From Planctomycetaceae bacterium (GTDB lineage Bacteria > Planctomycetota > Planctomycetia > Pirellulales > UBA1268), in contig CANFQO010000014.1 in assembly GCA_947449135.1 (NCBI GenBank), positions 1-53,742 on the forward strand: a DNA stretch of 53,742 nucleotides, read 5' to 3'. The notes under the pieces were generated by a model. That model was given only the letters and a program-made list of their open reading frames with translations, was not told where the DNA came from and ran no database searches. A program made the position numbers and the translations under genes. Positions 1 to 8,081 of this stretch are shown here, one piece after another. How positions within the stretch are numbered: the first letter of the stretch is position 1; every line of letters starts with the position of its first letter.

Positions 1-200
1 CCGCCCGCCGTGACATCCAGCAACTGCGTGCCGAGCAGCGAGTAGCCGTAGGGCTGGAACTGGCTGGAGACGATGGAGCCCGTGCTAGGGTTCACCGGTG
101 CTGCTGCCAGGACGAGCCTCGGTTCCAACTGCTCGGCCTGCACCAGCCGCTGGTGGCTGTTTCGCCTATCGCGCTGGTTGTCTCTGGCTTGTGGCGGCAT
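1..200 (-). CDS. LEPR-XLL motif surface/extracellular protein, N-terminal part only
   Basis: The minus-strand frame is open from an ATG at 200 to the left edge, so only about 66 N-terminal residues are visible. The peptide starts MPPQARDNQRDRRNSHQ and reaches EQLEPRLVLAAAPVNPSTG at about residues 25-43. A basic stretch followed by LEPRxxLAA is the short N-terminal signature of the LEPR-XLL family, which heads very large predicted surface or secreted proteins in planctomycetes and some proteobacteria. I infer that a long exported protein continues to the left. The frame stays open upstream to a stop at 336-338. The ATG at 200 is preferred because it gives the usual short basic leader, although no strong ribosome binding site is seen. 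Confidence 0.72.
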   Translation of the reverse strand, partial: MPPQARDNQRDRRNSHQRLVQAEQLEPRLVLAAAPVNPSTGSIVSSQFQPYGYSLLGTQLLDVTAG

Positions 201-382
201 CTGAATGGCTGGTGGTGTGGACACCGGGAGTGGCGCCAAGCAGGCCGATCGCGGGACACAAGCGGCCAGTGTGGAGGCTAGTTCGCGGCCATGACAACCG
301 CAAACGCTGAACGCACCATCCCATCCATACGGGCCTCACGGGCAGGGTGTTCGCCAAACGACCAGCAGCCCTGCGACGTCGC

Positions 383-412
383 TTGCTTCTCGGGGGATCA
401 TCCTGCCAGAAT
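383..412 (+). promoter_or_regulatory. promoter-like element upstream of frr
   Basis: TTGCTT at 383-388 and CAGAAT at 407-412 are separated by 18 bases, matching the sigma-70 pattern moderately (4/6 at the -10 box). The frr start lies 58 bases downstream. The same two boxes, the same 18-base spacing and much of the spacer recur at 3102-3131 upstream of the ABC operon, which is the main support. No experimental start site is known. Confidence 0.4.
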
Positions 413-469
413 TGGGATTCCTCGGCGTTGGTGCCGAGCAAGCTGCCACGTTGCGGAGGAAGAGCCACC

Positions 470-1030
470 ATGCCGGCCGATGATATTCTGCTCGATGCCG
501 AGGAACGGATGGAGAAGGCGGTGGACGTGTTCCGCCACGCCCTGACCGGCATCCGCACGGGACGGGCCAACCCCGGCCTCGTCGATACGCTGCGTGTGGA
601 GGTGTATGGATCGCCGACACCGATCAAGGCCTTGGCCAGCGTCGGTGCCCCCGAGCCCAACCAGATCGTCGTCCGTCCCTTCGACCCTGGCACCTTGAAG
701 GACATCGAGAAGGCGATTCAGGCCAGCGACCTGGGCCTCAATCCGCAGAGCGATGGCCGCATCATCAGGATCACGATTCCTGCACTCTCCACCGATGTGC
801 GGAAGAAGATGACGGCCCGGATCAAGGAACTGGGCGAAGAGGCCCGCGTGGCGATTCGCAACGTCCGCCGCGACGGCAACAAGGCGGCCGACACCGAGAA
901 GACCGACGGCACCCTGACCGAGGACGACTGCGACTCGACCAAGGAAGAGGTCCAGGAGCTGACCAAAAAGTATGAGGCGAAGGTCGGCGATCTCGCGAGA
1001 GCCAAGGAAGCAGAAGTGATGGAGCAGTGA
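470..1030 (+). CDS. frr: Ribosome recycling factor
   Basis: This is a 186-residue ribosome recycling factor, which with EF-G splits the post-termination ribosome in the cytoplasm. Family hallmarks are visible: LTGIRTGRANPGLVDTLRVE near residues 25-45, YGSPTPIKALASVG, LGLNPQSDGRIIRITIP, and IRNVRRDGNK before the C-terminal helix of domain I. The length matches the usual 185 residues. The ATG at 470 is chosen over in-frame starts upstream because GGAGGA lies at 455-460 and the protein begins where family members begin. The gene stands alone, without the pyrH or tsf neighbours seen in many bacteria. A convergent membrane protein gene ends 53 bases downstream. Confidence 0.96.
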   Translation: MPADDILLDAEERMEKAVDVFRHALTGIRTGRANPGLVDTLRVEVYGSPTPIKALASVGAPEPNQIVVRPFDPGTLKDIEKAIQASDLGLNPQSDGRIIRITIPALSTDVRKKMTARIKELGEEARVAIRNVRRDGNKAADTEKTDGTLTEDDCDSTKEEVQELTKKYEAKVGDLARAKEAEVMEQ

Positions 1031-1083
1031 ACGGCCTCTGACGACTCCTCGAGAGGTGACGCGCTTGCATCGTGTCTCGCGCA

Positions 1084-2949
1084 TCATGTTTCAGGAACTG
1101 AGGGTTTCACCGCCCCCTTCGGCCTTGGCTGCGCAACGTCCGGCACTGCTGCTCGAACCGCCGCGGCCGCGAGAATCAACCATGCGGCCAGACCGATCAG
1201 CCACGCGGCAAAGCAGCACGCAGCGCAGGCGTCGGGCCACTGGTCTCCGAGAAATGCCAGGTGGCCAATCTGCTTACGATAGACGTTTGAGCTGGCCCCC
1301 CCGCCGATGCCGAGCGTGTTGCTGATCGCGAGCGTGCCGTCTGGCTGCGCGACCTCTAACACTTTCAGCGGCAGTTGCTCGATCCAGAAGTGCAGGATCA
1401 CGCCGACCAGATAGTCCCAGGCGAGGCCGGTCAGTGCGACGAATCGTACGGGCCATGGTAGCTGGGGCAGGACCGCCGCCGCCGCCGCCGCCCCGATCAG
1501 GATCAAAGGCTGGAGGCATATGTGGGCCAGCCCGGTGGTATCGCGGGAACCAACGACGGCGACACCCAGCAGGAAGCCGCCACAAAAGAGCCATGCCCAG
1601 CAGGCCGCGGCCCGACGGCCGACGGTCACGAAGCTGGCAGCCGCCACAAGCAAGACGGCGGCGAACACGGCCACGAACTGTGTGGCCGTGCCCAGCGCCA
1701 TCGGAAAGTTCACCTGCAGGGGCGCGAACCACCAGTCGCGAAGGGCGGCCGAGCGGTTGGGCTGCGACAGCAAGAGTTCGATCAACGGAGGTCTGTCACG
1801 CAAGAAGTGCGGCACGAGCGTGTCGCTACAGTTGCAGGTGATCTTCCACAGATTTTCGGCGAGCGTCATCCCGGCGGCGTCGGTGACGGCCGTGTTGGTG
1901 TTGAGCGTACCGTGCAGGCCGAAGGTGCATACAGCAAAGCCGAGCCACGGCAGCAGTACCGCCAGTTGCGGGAGCCCAAACACGGCGGCGGCGACGCAGG
2001 CCCGGGTGATCCGGTTGGCAACCCGCCCGTGGTCGCTGGGCGAATTCCGCAAGCCCGCCGCCACGACGACGGCAAGCCCTAGCACCACCGCATAGACGGC
2101 CGAAGAGTAGTGTACGGCGACGCCGGCACCGATCATGACGCCAGCAAGCGTCAGTCGCGGCCAGGACACGATTGCATCCCGCTTCGCCAGGAGCAGCACC
2201 GCCGCCAGCACAAAGAAGGTGGCCATCAGCTTCGTCCAGGTGAACGTGGCGTTCTGTGCGAAGGCGGGCAGGAGCGTGAGGGCGGCAGCCGCGGCGAGCG
2301 TGCCCGATTGTGCCCGACGGCCGATCAGCGCCGCGCAGCGGCCGGCTAGGGCGAGCGCGGGCAGGCAGGCTAGGGCGTTGAGCCACGTGAATACCACCTG
2401 AAACGCGGCAAACGAAGGCCTGCTGAGGCCGATCGCATGAGCCGCGAGCACGTTCATGAAGGGAGGCCGTGCCGTGAGCGTGTAGCCGGAGTTAGTACCG
2501 TGAAGTGGGACGAGAAATCGCGCCGCCCGGGGATCGGGCCGTTCAATGAAGAATATCGTGCGTTCGAAGTGTTCGTACCAGTCCCCCGCCCAGCCGATGC
2601 CGCTGTAGCTGCGGATAGCGGCCTGCAGGAGCAGGGCATGTCCGAGCACCAGCAGCAGGCCCGCTAGTTGCGTCCGCACGACCGGCTGCGCGAGTAGCCG
2701 CAGGAGCGTCTGCCAGCGAAAGGCGATGCACGTCACACAGCCCGCCATGATCGCCCAGCGGCAGATGCCTGGCAGATCGAACAGGTAGAGGGCGAACTCC
2801 GCGAGGAATACGGCCAGCAGCGACACACTCACCACGGCCACGAGCTTCTCGTCTTCATCGAGTCGAAGCCAAGGCAGGATGATCAGACCAGGGCCTATGC
2901 TGCAGGCTGCGAGAATGATGGCCAGACCGAGGTTCTCAAAGATGCCCAT
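1084..2949 (-). CDS. Polytopic membrane protein, possible GT-C type glycosyltransferase
   Basis: This 621-residue protein has roughly a dozen hydrophobic segments spread over its whole length, starting right at the N-terminus (MGIFENLGLAIILAACSIGP). The segment GWAGDWYEHFERT near residue 120 and TARPPFMNVLAAHAIGL near residue 160 resemble the lumenal loops of GT-C (PMT/ArnT-like) glycosyltransferases, which use lipid-linked sugars, but I see no decisive DE or DxD motif. A function in cell-envelope glycosylation is inference only. The gene converges on frr and diverges from the ABC operon. The ATG at 2949 has an AAAGG-type site shortly upstream. The C-terminal 30 residues are polar and proline rich. 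Confidence 0.7.
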   Translation of the reverse strand: MGIFENLGLAIILAACSIGPGLIILPWLRLDEDEKLVAVVSVSLLAVFLAEFALYLFDLPGICRWAIMAGCVTCIAFRWQTLLRLLAQPVVRTQLAGLLLVLGHALLLQAAIRSYSGIGWAGDWYEHFERTIFFIERPDPRAARFLVPLHGTNSGYTLTARPPFMNVLAAHAIGLSRPSFAAFQVVFTWLNALACLPALALAGRCAALIGRRAQSGTLAAAAALTLLPAFAQNATFTWTKLMATFFVLAAVLLLAKRDAIVSWPRLTLAGVMIGAGVAVHYSSAVYAVVLGLAVVVAAGLRNSPSDHGRVANRITRACVAAAVFGLPQLAVLLPWLGFAVCTFGLHGTLNTNTAVTDAAGMTLAENLWKITCNCSDTLVPHFLRDRPPLIELLLSQPNRSAALRDWWFAPLQVNFPMALGTATQFVAVFAAVLLVAAASFVTVGRRAAACWAWLFCGGFLLGVAVVGSRDTTGLAHICLQPLILIGAAAAAAVLPQLPWPVRFVALTGLAWDYLVGVILHFWIEQLPLKVLEVAQPDGTLAISNTLGIGGGASSNVYRKQIGHLAFLGDQWPDACAACCFAAWLIGLAAWLILAAAAVRAAVPDVAQPRPKGAVKPSVPET

Positions 2950-2989
2950 GGAGCCTTTCTTCGCCCGCGTCTACCGGGCTGCTATATCG

Positions 2990-3008
2990 CCTCCGGTGAA
3001 GCCGGAGG
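2990..3008. other. Hairpin in divergent intergenic region
   Basis: A perfect 7-bp inverted repeat (CCTCCGG, loop TGAAG, CCGGAGG) lies between the divergent starts at 2949 and 3195. It could be an operator or a leader structure for either gene. No T-tract follows, so it is not a typical terminator. Confidence 0.4.
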
Positions 3009-3101
3009 TGATGATGACGCTCAATGTCTCGGAGCTGCTGCCCCCCCCGATGGATCGGGAGGAAAATCGTAGCAAATGGCGGAAACGATGGTGAGGTCCG
3101 C

Positions 3102-3131
3102 TTGCTTCCCGGGGTGCACGCCTGCCAGAAT
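3102..3131 (+). promoter_or_regulatory. promoter-like element upstream of ABC operon
   Basis: TTGCTT at 3102-3107 and CAGAAT at 3126-3131 are 18 bases apart, with the ABC operon start 64 bases downstream. The boxes and parts of the spacer (CGGGG, CCTGC) are shared with 383-412 upstream of frr, suggesting that both genes use the same promoter type. Confidence 0.4.
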
Positions 3132-3194
3132 TAGAAGTCGATTCCGCCGCCGCGCTTGGCGCACGGTTTCTCGCCGCGGCAGGAACGAGGCAGC

Positions 3195-4226
3195 ATGGGC
3201 GACCCAACTCGGGATGATCTGGCGCGGGGGGATCTGTCTCTGGACGATCTGCCCGTGCGTCTCGATGGCGTCGTGAAGCGTTACGGCAACCGCACGGTAC
3301 TTGACGGTGTGTCGCTCGAGGTCACTCCCGGCATCACCGGGCTGGTGGGCCCCAACGGGGCCGGTAAGAGCACGCTCGTGCGGTCCATCCTCGGGCTCGT
3401 GCGGTTGGCGGCGGGGAGCGTGCGGGTGTTCGGCCTCGATCCCGCCCGTGAGCCGCGGCGGGTGCGGTCGCTCCTGGGCGTTGTGCCTGAGGACGAATGC
3501 GCCGTGCCGGGGCTCTCCGGCGTTGAAATGGTGCGGTATGCGGCGCGGCTCTGCGGTATGCCCGGCTTGGAAAGTCTCAGGCGGGCCCACGAGGTGCTCG
3601 ACTGGTGTGACGCGGGACAGGAACGGTATCGTCCCGTGGAGACGCTCTCGGTCGGCACGCGTCAGAAGGTCGCATTTGCAGCGGCGATCGTTCACGATCC
3701 CAAGATGGTGATCCTCGACGAGCCGACCAACGGTCTCGATCCACTTGAGCGGCGGGCGATGCTCGGGCGGCTCCTCACGCTCGCCCGCAACCATGGCAAG
3801 ACCGTGCTCGTCTCCACGCACGTGCTTCCCGATGTGCAGTCGATCTGCGATCGGGTGGTGGTGCTCGCCCGCGGCCGCGTGCGGCTCACCGGCACGATCG
3901 AAGACCTCACCCGGCCCGCAATCCCCGCCCACCGGCTGGAAGGAGACGGCCCACTCGACGACCTTGCCCGGTTGCTCTGTGCCCGAGGGTTGCCGACCCG
4001 TCGGGCTGGAGATGATGAGGAAGCACTGCTCCTCGAACCGCCGGGGCCTGATCGGCTCGGCCTGGTCTGGGAAAGTGCTCGCGACTCGGGGGTCCTCATC
4101 CGGTCACTGGAACCGGCCCACCGACCGCTCGAGGACGTGTTCGTGCAGGCGCTACGGGCTGCTGACCACGCTGACATGACGGCCGAGGAATCCGCGGGTA
4201 GGAAGGTGAGCCATGCCACTCCATGA
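3195..4226 (+). CDS. ABC-2 type transporter ATP-binding protein (first of three)
   Basis: This 343-residue ATPase powers a membrane permease, most likely the adjacent product of 4213-5439. Walker A is GPNGAGKST (residues 52-60), the signature is LSVGTRQKV near 151 and Walker B is MVILDEPTNGLDP near 172, followed by the switch histidine in VLVSTHVLPD. A C-terminal extension of about 100 residues after the core is typical of CcmA/NatA-like export ATPases. The ATG at 3195 is preferred over 3156 because GAGG lies just upstream. The stop overlaps the start of the permease gene by 14 bases, indicating translational coupling. The substrate is unknown. Confidence 0.9.
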   Translation: MGDPTRDDLARGDLSLDDLPVRLDGVVKRYGNRTVLDGVSLEVTPGITGLVGPNGAGKSTLVRSILGLVRLAAGSVRVFGLDPAREPRRVRSLLGVVPEDECAVPGLSGVEMVRYAARLCGMPGLESLRRAHEVLDWCDAGQERYRPVETLSVGTRQKVAFAAAIVHDPKMVILDEPTNGLDPLERRAMLGRLLTLARNHGKTVLVSTHVLPDVQSICDRVVVLARGRVRLTGTIEDLTRPAIPAHRLEGDGPLDDLARLLCARGLPTRRAGDDEEALLLEPPGPDRLGLVWESARDSGVLIRSLEPAHRPLEDVFVQALRAADHADMTAEESAGRKVSHATP

Positions 4227-5439
4227 CGTGGGCTACAGGCCGTGGCAGGGCGATCGCCGCGGTGCCGGCTCTGCCATTGGCGTGATCGCGTCGACCGGCA
4301 TCCGGCTGGCGTGGACGAGCCATTGGCTCCGCCGCATGGTCCTGCTCGCATGGAGCCCCGCCATCGTGTTTGCGATGAGCTTCTTCGCGTTCGAGCAGGC
4401 GATCGACGAGGGCCGATTGGTAAGCATGCGCGAGGCCGCCCAGGCCGGTCGCAACCTCGACGGCGTCGGGATGCTGGGCACGGTGCTGGCCGATACGTTG
4501 GGGAGACCTCGTCCCAAGGCCGGCGATACAGGTGGCGTTGGGCCTGACGGCTCGCCGGTCGTCGATCGGAAAATCGACATTGCCGATACGCGACATGTGG
4601 TCTGGTCGCGGCTCCTACTGGCCTTCATGCGTGTGCCGCAGGCAGTGCTTCTGGCCGTCGTCATCGGGTTGATCGCACCCTCGCTTGTTTCCCGTGATCT
4701 CCGGGCCAAGGCCTGGCTTGTCTATTTCACACGGCCCGTCAGCCGGATCGAGTATGTCCTAGGCAAGGCTGCCATTCTTGGTGCGCTCGTCGCCGCCATC
4801 ACGGTATTGCCGGCGCTGTCGCTGTGGCTGATGGGCGTGCTCGTCAGTCCGAGTGTGTGGGTGGCCGTCGACACCTGGGACCTGCCGTTGAAGGCTGTCG
4901 CGGCGAGTGCCGCGCTTGCCGTGCCGACGGTGCTCTTGGCACTGGCGTATTCGTCGGTCACGGCGGAGAGCAGGATCGCGAGCTTTGCCTGGTTTGCGAC
5001 CTGGGCTGCCTGCTGGATCGCTCACTCGACCTTGACGACAGCCGACATGGTGGCAGCGGTCCGGCAGGCTCAGCAGGGTGATCGCCCGGCGGTGGTGCAG
5101 CGGGAGGACCGGGACGGTTTCTGGGGCGAGGATCCGTTTGGTGACCGGAAGAATGACCGCTCCGCAGCAAACCGGCGGTCATCGTCGTCGAACGTTCCTG
5201 TCGGCCGCGGGCTGGGTGGTCGGTTTCGCTGGCTGTCGCAGGCCGCCGGCATGGATCCGGCGATCGACCGCTGGGCATGGCTCTCGCCATATCATGCTCT
5301 CGGTGTCGTGCAGGCCTGGATCTTTGGCATCGAGACCAGACCACGGGCTGTCGTGCCATCGCTTCTCTCCCTGACGGTGGTGTCGATTGGTGCCGTGCTC
5401 GTGCTGTTCAACAGGATTGATGCTCCCACCAGAGTGTGA
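4213..5439 (+). CDS. ABC-2 type transporter permease
   Basis: This 408-residue membrane protein partners with the ATPase it overlaps. Hydrophobic segments occur near residues 35-55, 130-155, 178-205, 222-245 and 252-275, with a last one at the C-terminus. RDLRAKAWLVYFTRPVSR near residue 158 is the amphipathic 'coupling' region seen in ABC-2 permeases of the NosY/Wzm-like class. A soluble loop of about 100 residues precedes the final helix. An AGG site lies directly before the ATG. The transported substrate cannot be read from the sequence. Confidence 0.82.
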   Translation: MPLHDVGYRPWQGDRRGAGSAIGVIASTGIRLAWTSHWLRRMVLLAWSPAIVFAMSFFAFEQAIDEGRLVSMREAAQAGRNLDGVGMLGTVLADTLGRPRPKAGDTGGVGPDGSPVVDRKIDIADTRHVVWSRLLLAFMRVPQAVLLAVVIGLIAPSLVSRDLRAKAWLVYFTRPVSRIEYVLGKAAILGALVAAITVLPALSLWLMGVLVSPSVWVAVDTWDLPLKAVAASAALAVPTVLLALAYSSVTAESRIASFAWFATWAACWIAHSTLTTADMVAAVRQAQQGDRPAVVQREDRDGFWGEDPFGDRKNDRSAANRRSSSSNVPVGRGLGGRFRWLSQAAGMDPAIDRWAWLSPYHALGVVQAWIFGIETRPRAVVPSLLSLTVVSIGAVLVLFNRIDAPTRV

Positions 5440-5511
5440 TGCAACGATGCGTATGTTTCGGGTTGATGTTTCGGTTTAATTTTCAGCCACAGCCTCGCGG
5501 CCGACATTCCC

Positions 5512-6465
5512 ATGCTTTCTCTCACACACGTCACGAAGGTCTTCGGGTCGGTGATCGGCGTCAACGACGTGACGGTGGAATTGGGAAACGGCGCCCACGG
5601 CCTCCTTGGGCCCAACGGGGCCGGCAAGACCACGCTGCTTGGGCTCATCACCGGCCAGTTGCGGCCGACGATGGGGCAGATCCGTGTGTTCGGTGAGCGG
5701 CCCTTTGCCAATCCGCGGGTACTGCGCCGGATCGGGTTCTGTCCGGCCGCCGACCTCCTCGAAAGGCGGGCGACGCCACGTGAGTGGGTGCGGTATCTCG
5801 TCAGGCTCTCAGGCTTCGGGCCGCGTGCCGCCGCCGACCGGGCGGATCGGGAACTGGACCGCGTGGGGCTTGGCGAGGCCATGGATCGGCCGCTGTCCAC
5901 ACTCTCCAAAGGCATGCGACAGCGGGCAAAGTTGGCTGGCGCCATGGCGCACGACCCAGATCTGCTCGTGCTCGACGAGCCCTTCGACGGCCTTGATCCC
6001 GTGGCCCGGCACGACCTCGTGGGCTTAGTCCGACGCTGGGCGGTCGCTGCAGATACCGCTGCCAGTGGGCCGCGGACACTCATCGTCGCCAGCCACCTGT
6101 TGCATGAGGTGGAGGCGCTGCATGCCGGCCTGGCCGTCATCCTGGGGGGCCGGCTCGTGGCCAGCGGCACCGCAGGGGAGATCCGTGACATGGTCGAGAC
6201 GATGCCGACGGAGATACGGATCCGTTGCGACACGCCGCGGCGGCTTGCGGAGGCCGTCTGCGGCACCGCCGGCGCAGAGAGCATGAGGTTCGAAGGAGAC
6301 GATCTGCTCGTGGTGGCAACGCGGCAGCCACGTGCCCTCGCCGAGCGGATCACCAGAGCTGCCGTCGAGGAGCGGCTTGCCATCGGAGAAGTGGTGGCCG
6401 CCGACCAATCGCTCGAGGGCATCTTCGGTCGCCTCGTGCGATTGCATCGCGGGGTGGCATCATGA
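5512..6465 (+). CDS. ABC-2 type transporter ATP-binding protein (second of three)
   Basis: This is a 317-residue ABC ATPase. Walker A LLGPNGAGKTT is at about residues 32-42, the signature LSKGMRQRAKLAG near 131, Walker B LLVLDEPFDGLDP near 152, and the switch His in ASHLLHEVEALH. The C-terminal 90 residues form the regulatory extension usual in export ATPases. The gene sits 72 bases after the preceding permease. Its TGA overlaps the ATG of the next permease by 4 bases, so the two products probably form one transporter. Confidence 0.9.
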   Translation: MLSLTHVTKVFGSVIGVNDVTVELGNGAHGLLGPNGAGKTTLLGLITGQLRPTMGQIRVFGERPFANPRVLRRIGFCPAADLLERRATPREWVRYLVRLSGFGPRAAADRADRELDRVGLGEAMDRPLSTLSKGMRQRAKLAGAMAHDPDLLVLDEPFDGLDPVARHDLVGLVRRWAVAADTAASGPRTLIVASHLLHEVEALHAGLAVILGGRLVASGTAGEIRDMVETMPTEIRIRCDTPRRLAEAVCGTAGAESMRFEGDDLLVVATRQPRALAERITRAAVEERLAIGEVVAADQSLEGIFGRLVRLHRGVAS

Positions 6466-7277
6466 GCGATCCGCATTCCAGACAGGCAGATCGGTCGTGG
6501 CGGTCAACCGATATCAGCTCCACGCTGGCGGTCACGGGCTTTCAGCTGAGGCGGATGCTCTCCCGGCAGCGGCTTTTGCTGGCCGGTCTCGGCGTGATCT
6601 TTCCCGCTGCCGTCATGCTGGCGGTGCGGCGGACAGTGCCAGCGGGGCTCGACCGCGACCTGGCCGTTACCATGATCTACGCGCTCGTGCCGGAGGCGGT
6701 CTGCATGCTCGGCCTGCTCGTGACGATGTGCCCTGCGGTGGCCGATGAACTCGAGCGAGGCACCTGGATCCATGTTTCGGTGCGGCCCGGCGGTCGACGG
6801 GCCCTGCTCGTGGGCACCTACCTGGCCGCTGTGATCTGGACGAGCACCGTGGCCATTCTTGCGGCGGCCCTGGCGGTGTTCGTGGCCGGTGTTCGGCAGC
6901 CGTGGCCGCTCATCGGCATGCTGATGGTGCTGGTGGTGCTCTCGTCGCTGGGCCGGGGGGCGCTGTTTGCGCTGCCCGCTGTCATCCTGCCAAGGCGGGC
7001 GCTCGTGGCGAGTGTGGGCGTGGCGTTGGTGGTCGAGTATCTGGCCGGCTTCATCCCCGCGGTCGTCAATCAGGCTACGGTGAGCCTGCGGTTGCGGAGC
7101 CTGCTGGTGTCCTGGATGAACTGGCGGCGGCAGTTGCCGGTGGAAATGCAGTTGTTGATCGATCCGCAGCCGGCCTGGGTGCAGATCACGGCGGTCTTCA
7201 CGCTCGCGGCGGTACTGCTCGTAGCGGCAGTGAAGATTCTTGAATACCGCCAGTTTCCTCCCAGCACGGAGATCTAA
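6462..7277 (+). CDS. ABC-2 type transporter permease
   Basis: This 271-residue integral membrane protein has about six hydrophobic segments (near residues 45-65, 72-95, 118-140, 147-170, 176-195 and 245-262). ADELERGTWIHVSVRPGGRR near residue 95 matches the ABC-2 coupling region, where ERGT is characteristic. The start is set by the 4-base overlap with the preceding ATPase gene; a longer in-frame extension to 6225 runs inside that gene and is rejected. The substrate is unknown. Confidence 0.84.
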   Translation: MSDPHSRQADRSWRSTDISSTLAVTGFQLRRMLSRQRLLLAGLGVIFPAAVMLAVRRTVPAGLDRDLAVTMIYALVPEAVCMLGLLVTMCPAVADELERGTWIHVSVRPGGRRALLVGTYLAAVIWTSTVAILAAALAVFVAGVRQPWPLIGMLMVLVVLSSLGRGALFALPAVILPRRALVASVGVALVVEYLAGFIPAVVNQATVSLRLRSLLVSWMNWRRQLPVEMQLLIDPQPAWVQITAVFTLAAVLLVAAVKILEYRQFPPSTEI

Positions 7278-7304
7278 TATGAGTCGGTTGGAGGCGATGG
7301 CGGG

Positions 7305-8081
7305 ATGATCGAGGTGATTGATCTCGTGAAGCATTATCGGGCCAGCGACGGCAGCGTCGTACGGGCCGTGGATGGTGTTTCGCTTGCGGTGGCGCCAGGT
7401 GAGATGGTTGGCCTCTTGGGAGCTAATGGCGCCGGCAAGACCACCACACTGCGGGTGCTCGCTACGCTGCTCAAGCCCACCTCGGGCACGGCCCGCGTGG
7501 GGGGCTGCGATGTTCAGAACGATCCGCTGGGCGCGCGGCGGCACTTGGGCTACGTGTCGGCGACGACCGGTGTGCCTGACCGGCTTTCGGCTCGCGAGAT
7601 CATGCGATCCTACGGCCGACTCCACGGCCTGTCGGAGGGCCTTCTCGTGCAACGGATCGATGATCTTGTGCGTGCGCTTGGTCTGACCGACTTTGCCGAC
7701 AGGCCCACTGGCCGGCTCTCATCGGGGCAGCGGCAGCGGGTCTCACTGGCCCGCGCGCTGATCCACGATCCGCCGGCGATCGTGCTTGACGAACCGACCA
7801 ACGCCCTCGACGTGGTGGGGGCCCGCGACCTGCTCCACCTGCTCGACAGCCTCCGCAGTGAGGGCCGGGCAATTCTGCTCTCCACGCACCGGCTTCACGA
7901 GATCGAGCATCGGTGTGACCGGTTCGTGATCATTCACGGTGGTCGCGTCGTTGCGGAGGGGACGCCAGCGGAGATCCTCAGGGCTCACGCAAGTCTTGAG
8001 GCGGCGTTTTTTGCGGCGATTGGGCAGACGGAGGTTCCGGTGGGTGTGCCGGGAATGCCAGGGGAACGCCACCATGCATGA
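7305..8081 (+). CDS. ABC transporter ATP-binding protein, NatA-like (third of three)
   Basis: This 258-residue ATPase resembles NatA, which pairs with NatB in Na+ or drug efflux. Walker A GLLGANGAGKTT is near residue 36, the signature LSSGQRQRVSLARAL near 138 and Walker B IVLDEPTNALDV near 158, followed by STHRLHEIE. It is shorter than the other two ATPases in the cluster and lacks their long C-terminal extension. Its end overlaps the start of the NatB-like fusion gene by 8 bases, so the two products almost certainly work together. Confidence 0.9.
   Translation: MIEVIDLVKHYRASDGSVVRAVDGVSLAVAPGEMVGLLGANGAGKTTTLRVLATLLKPTSGTARVGGCDVQNDPLGARRHLGYVSATTGVPDRLSAREIMRSYGRLHGLSEGLLVQRIDDLVRALGLTDFADRPTGRLSSGQRQRVSLARALIHDPPAIVLDEPTNALDVVGARDLLHLLDSLRSEGRAILLSTHRLHEIEHRCDRFVIIHGGRVVAEGTPAEILRAHASLEAAFFAAIGQTEVPVGVPGMPGERHHA

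Noticed and set aside
398-1087. 229-residue minus-strand frame over frr
   Set aside because: It covers the frr coding region, has no family features and no start signal.
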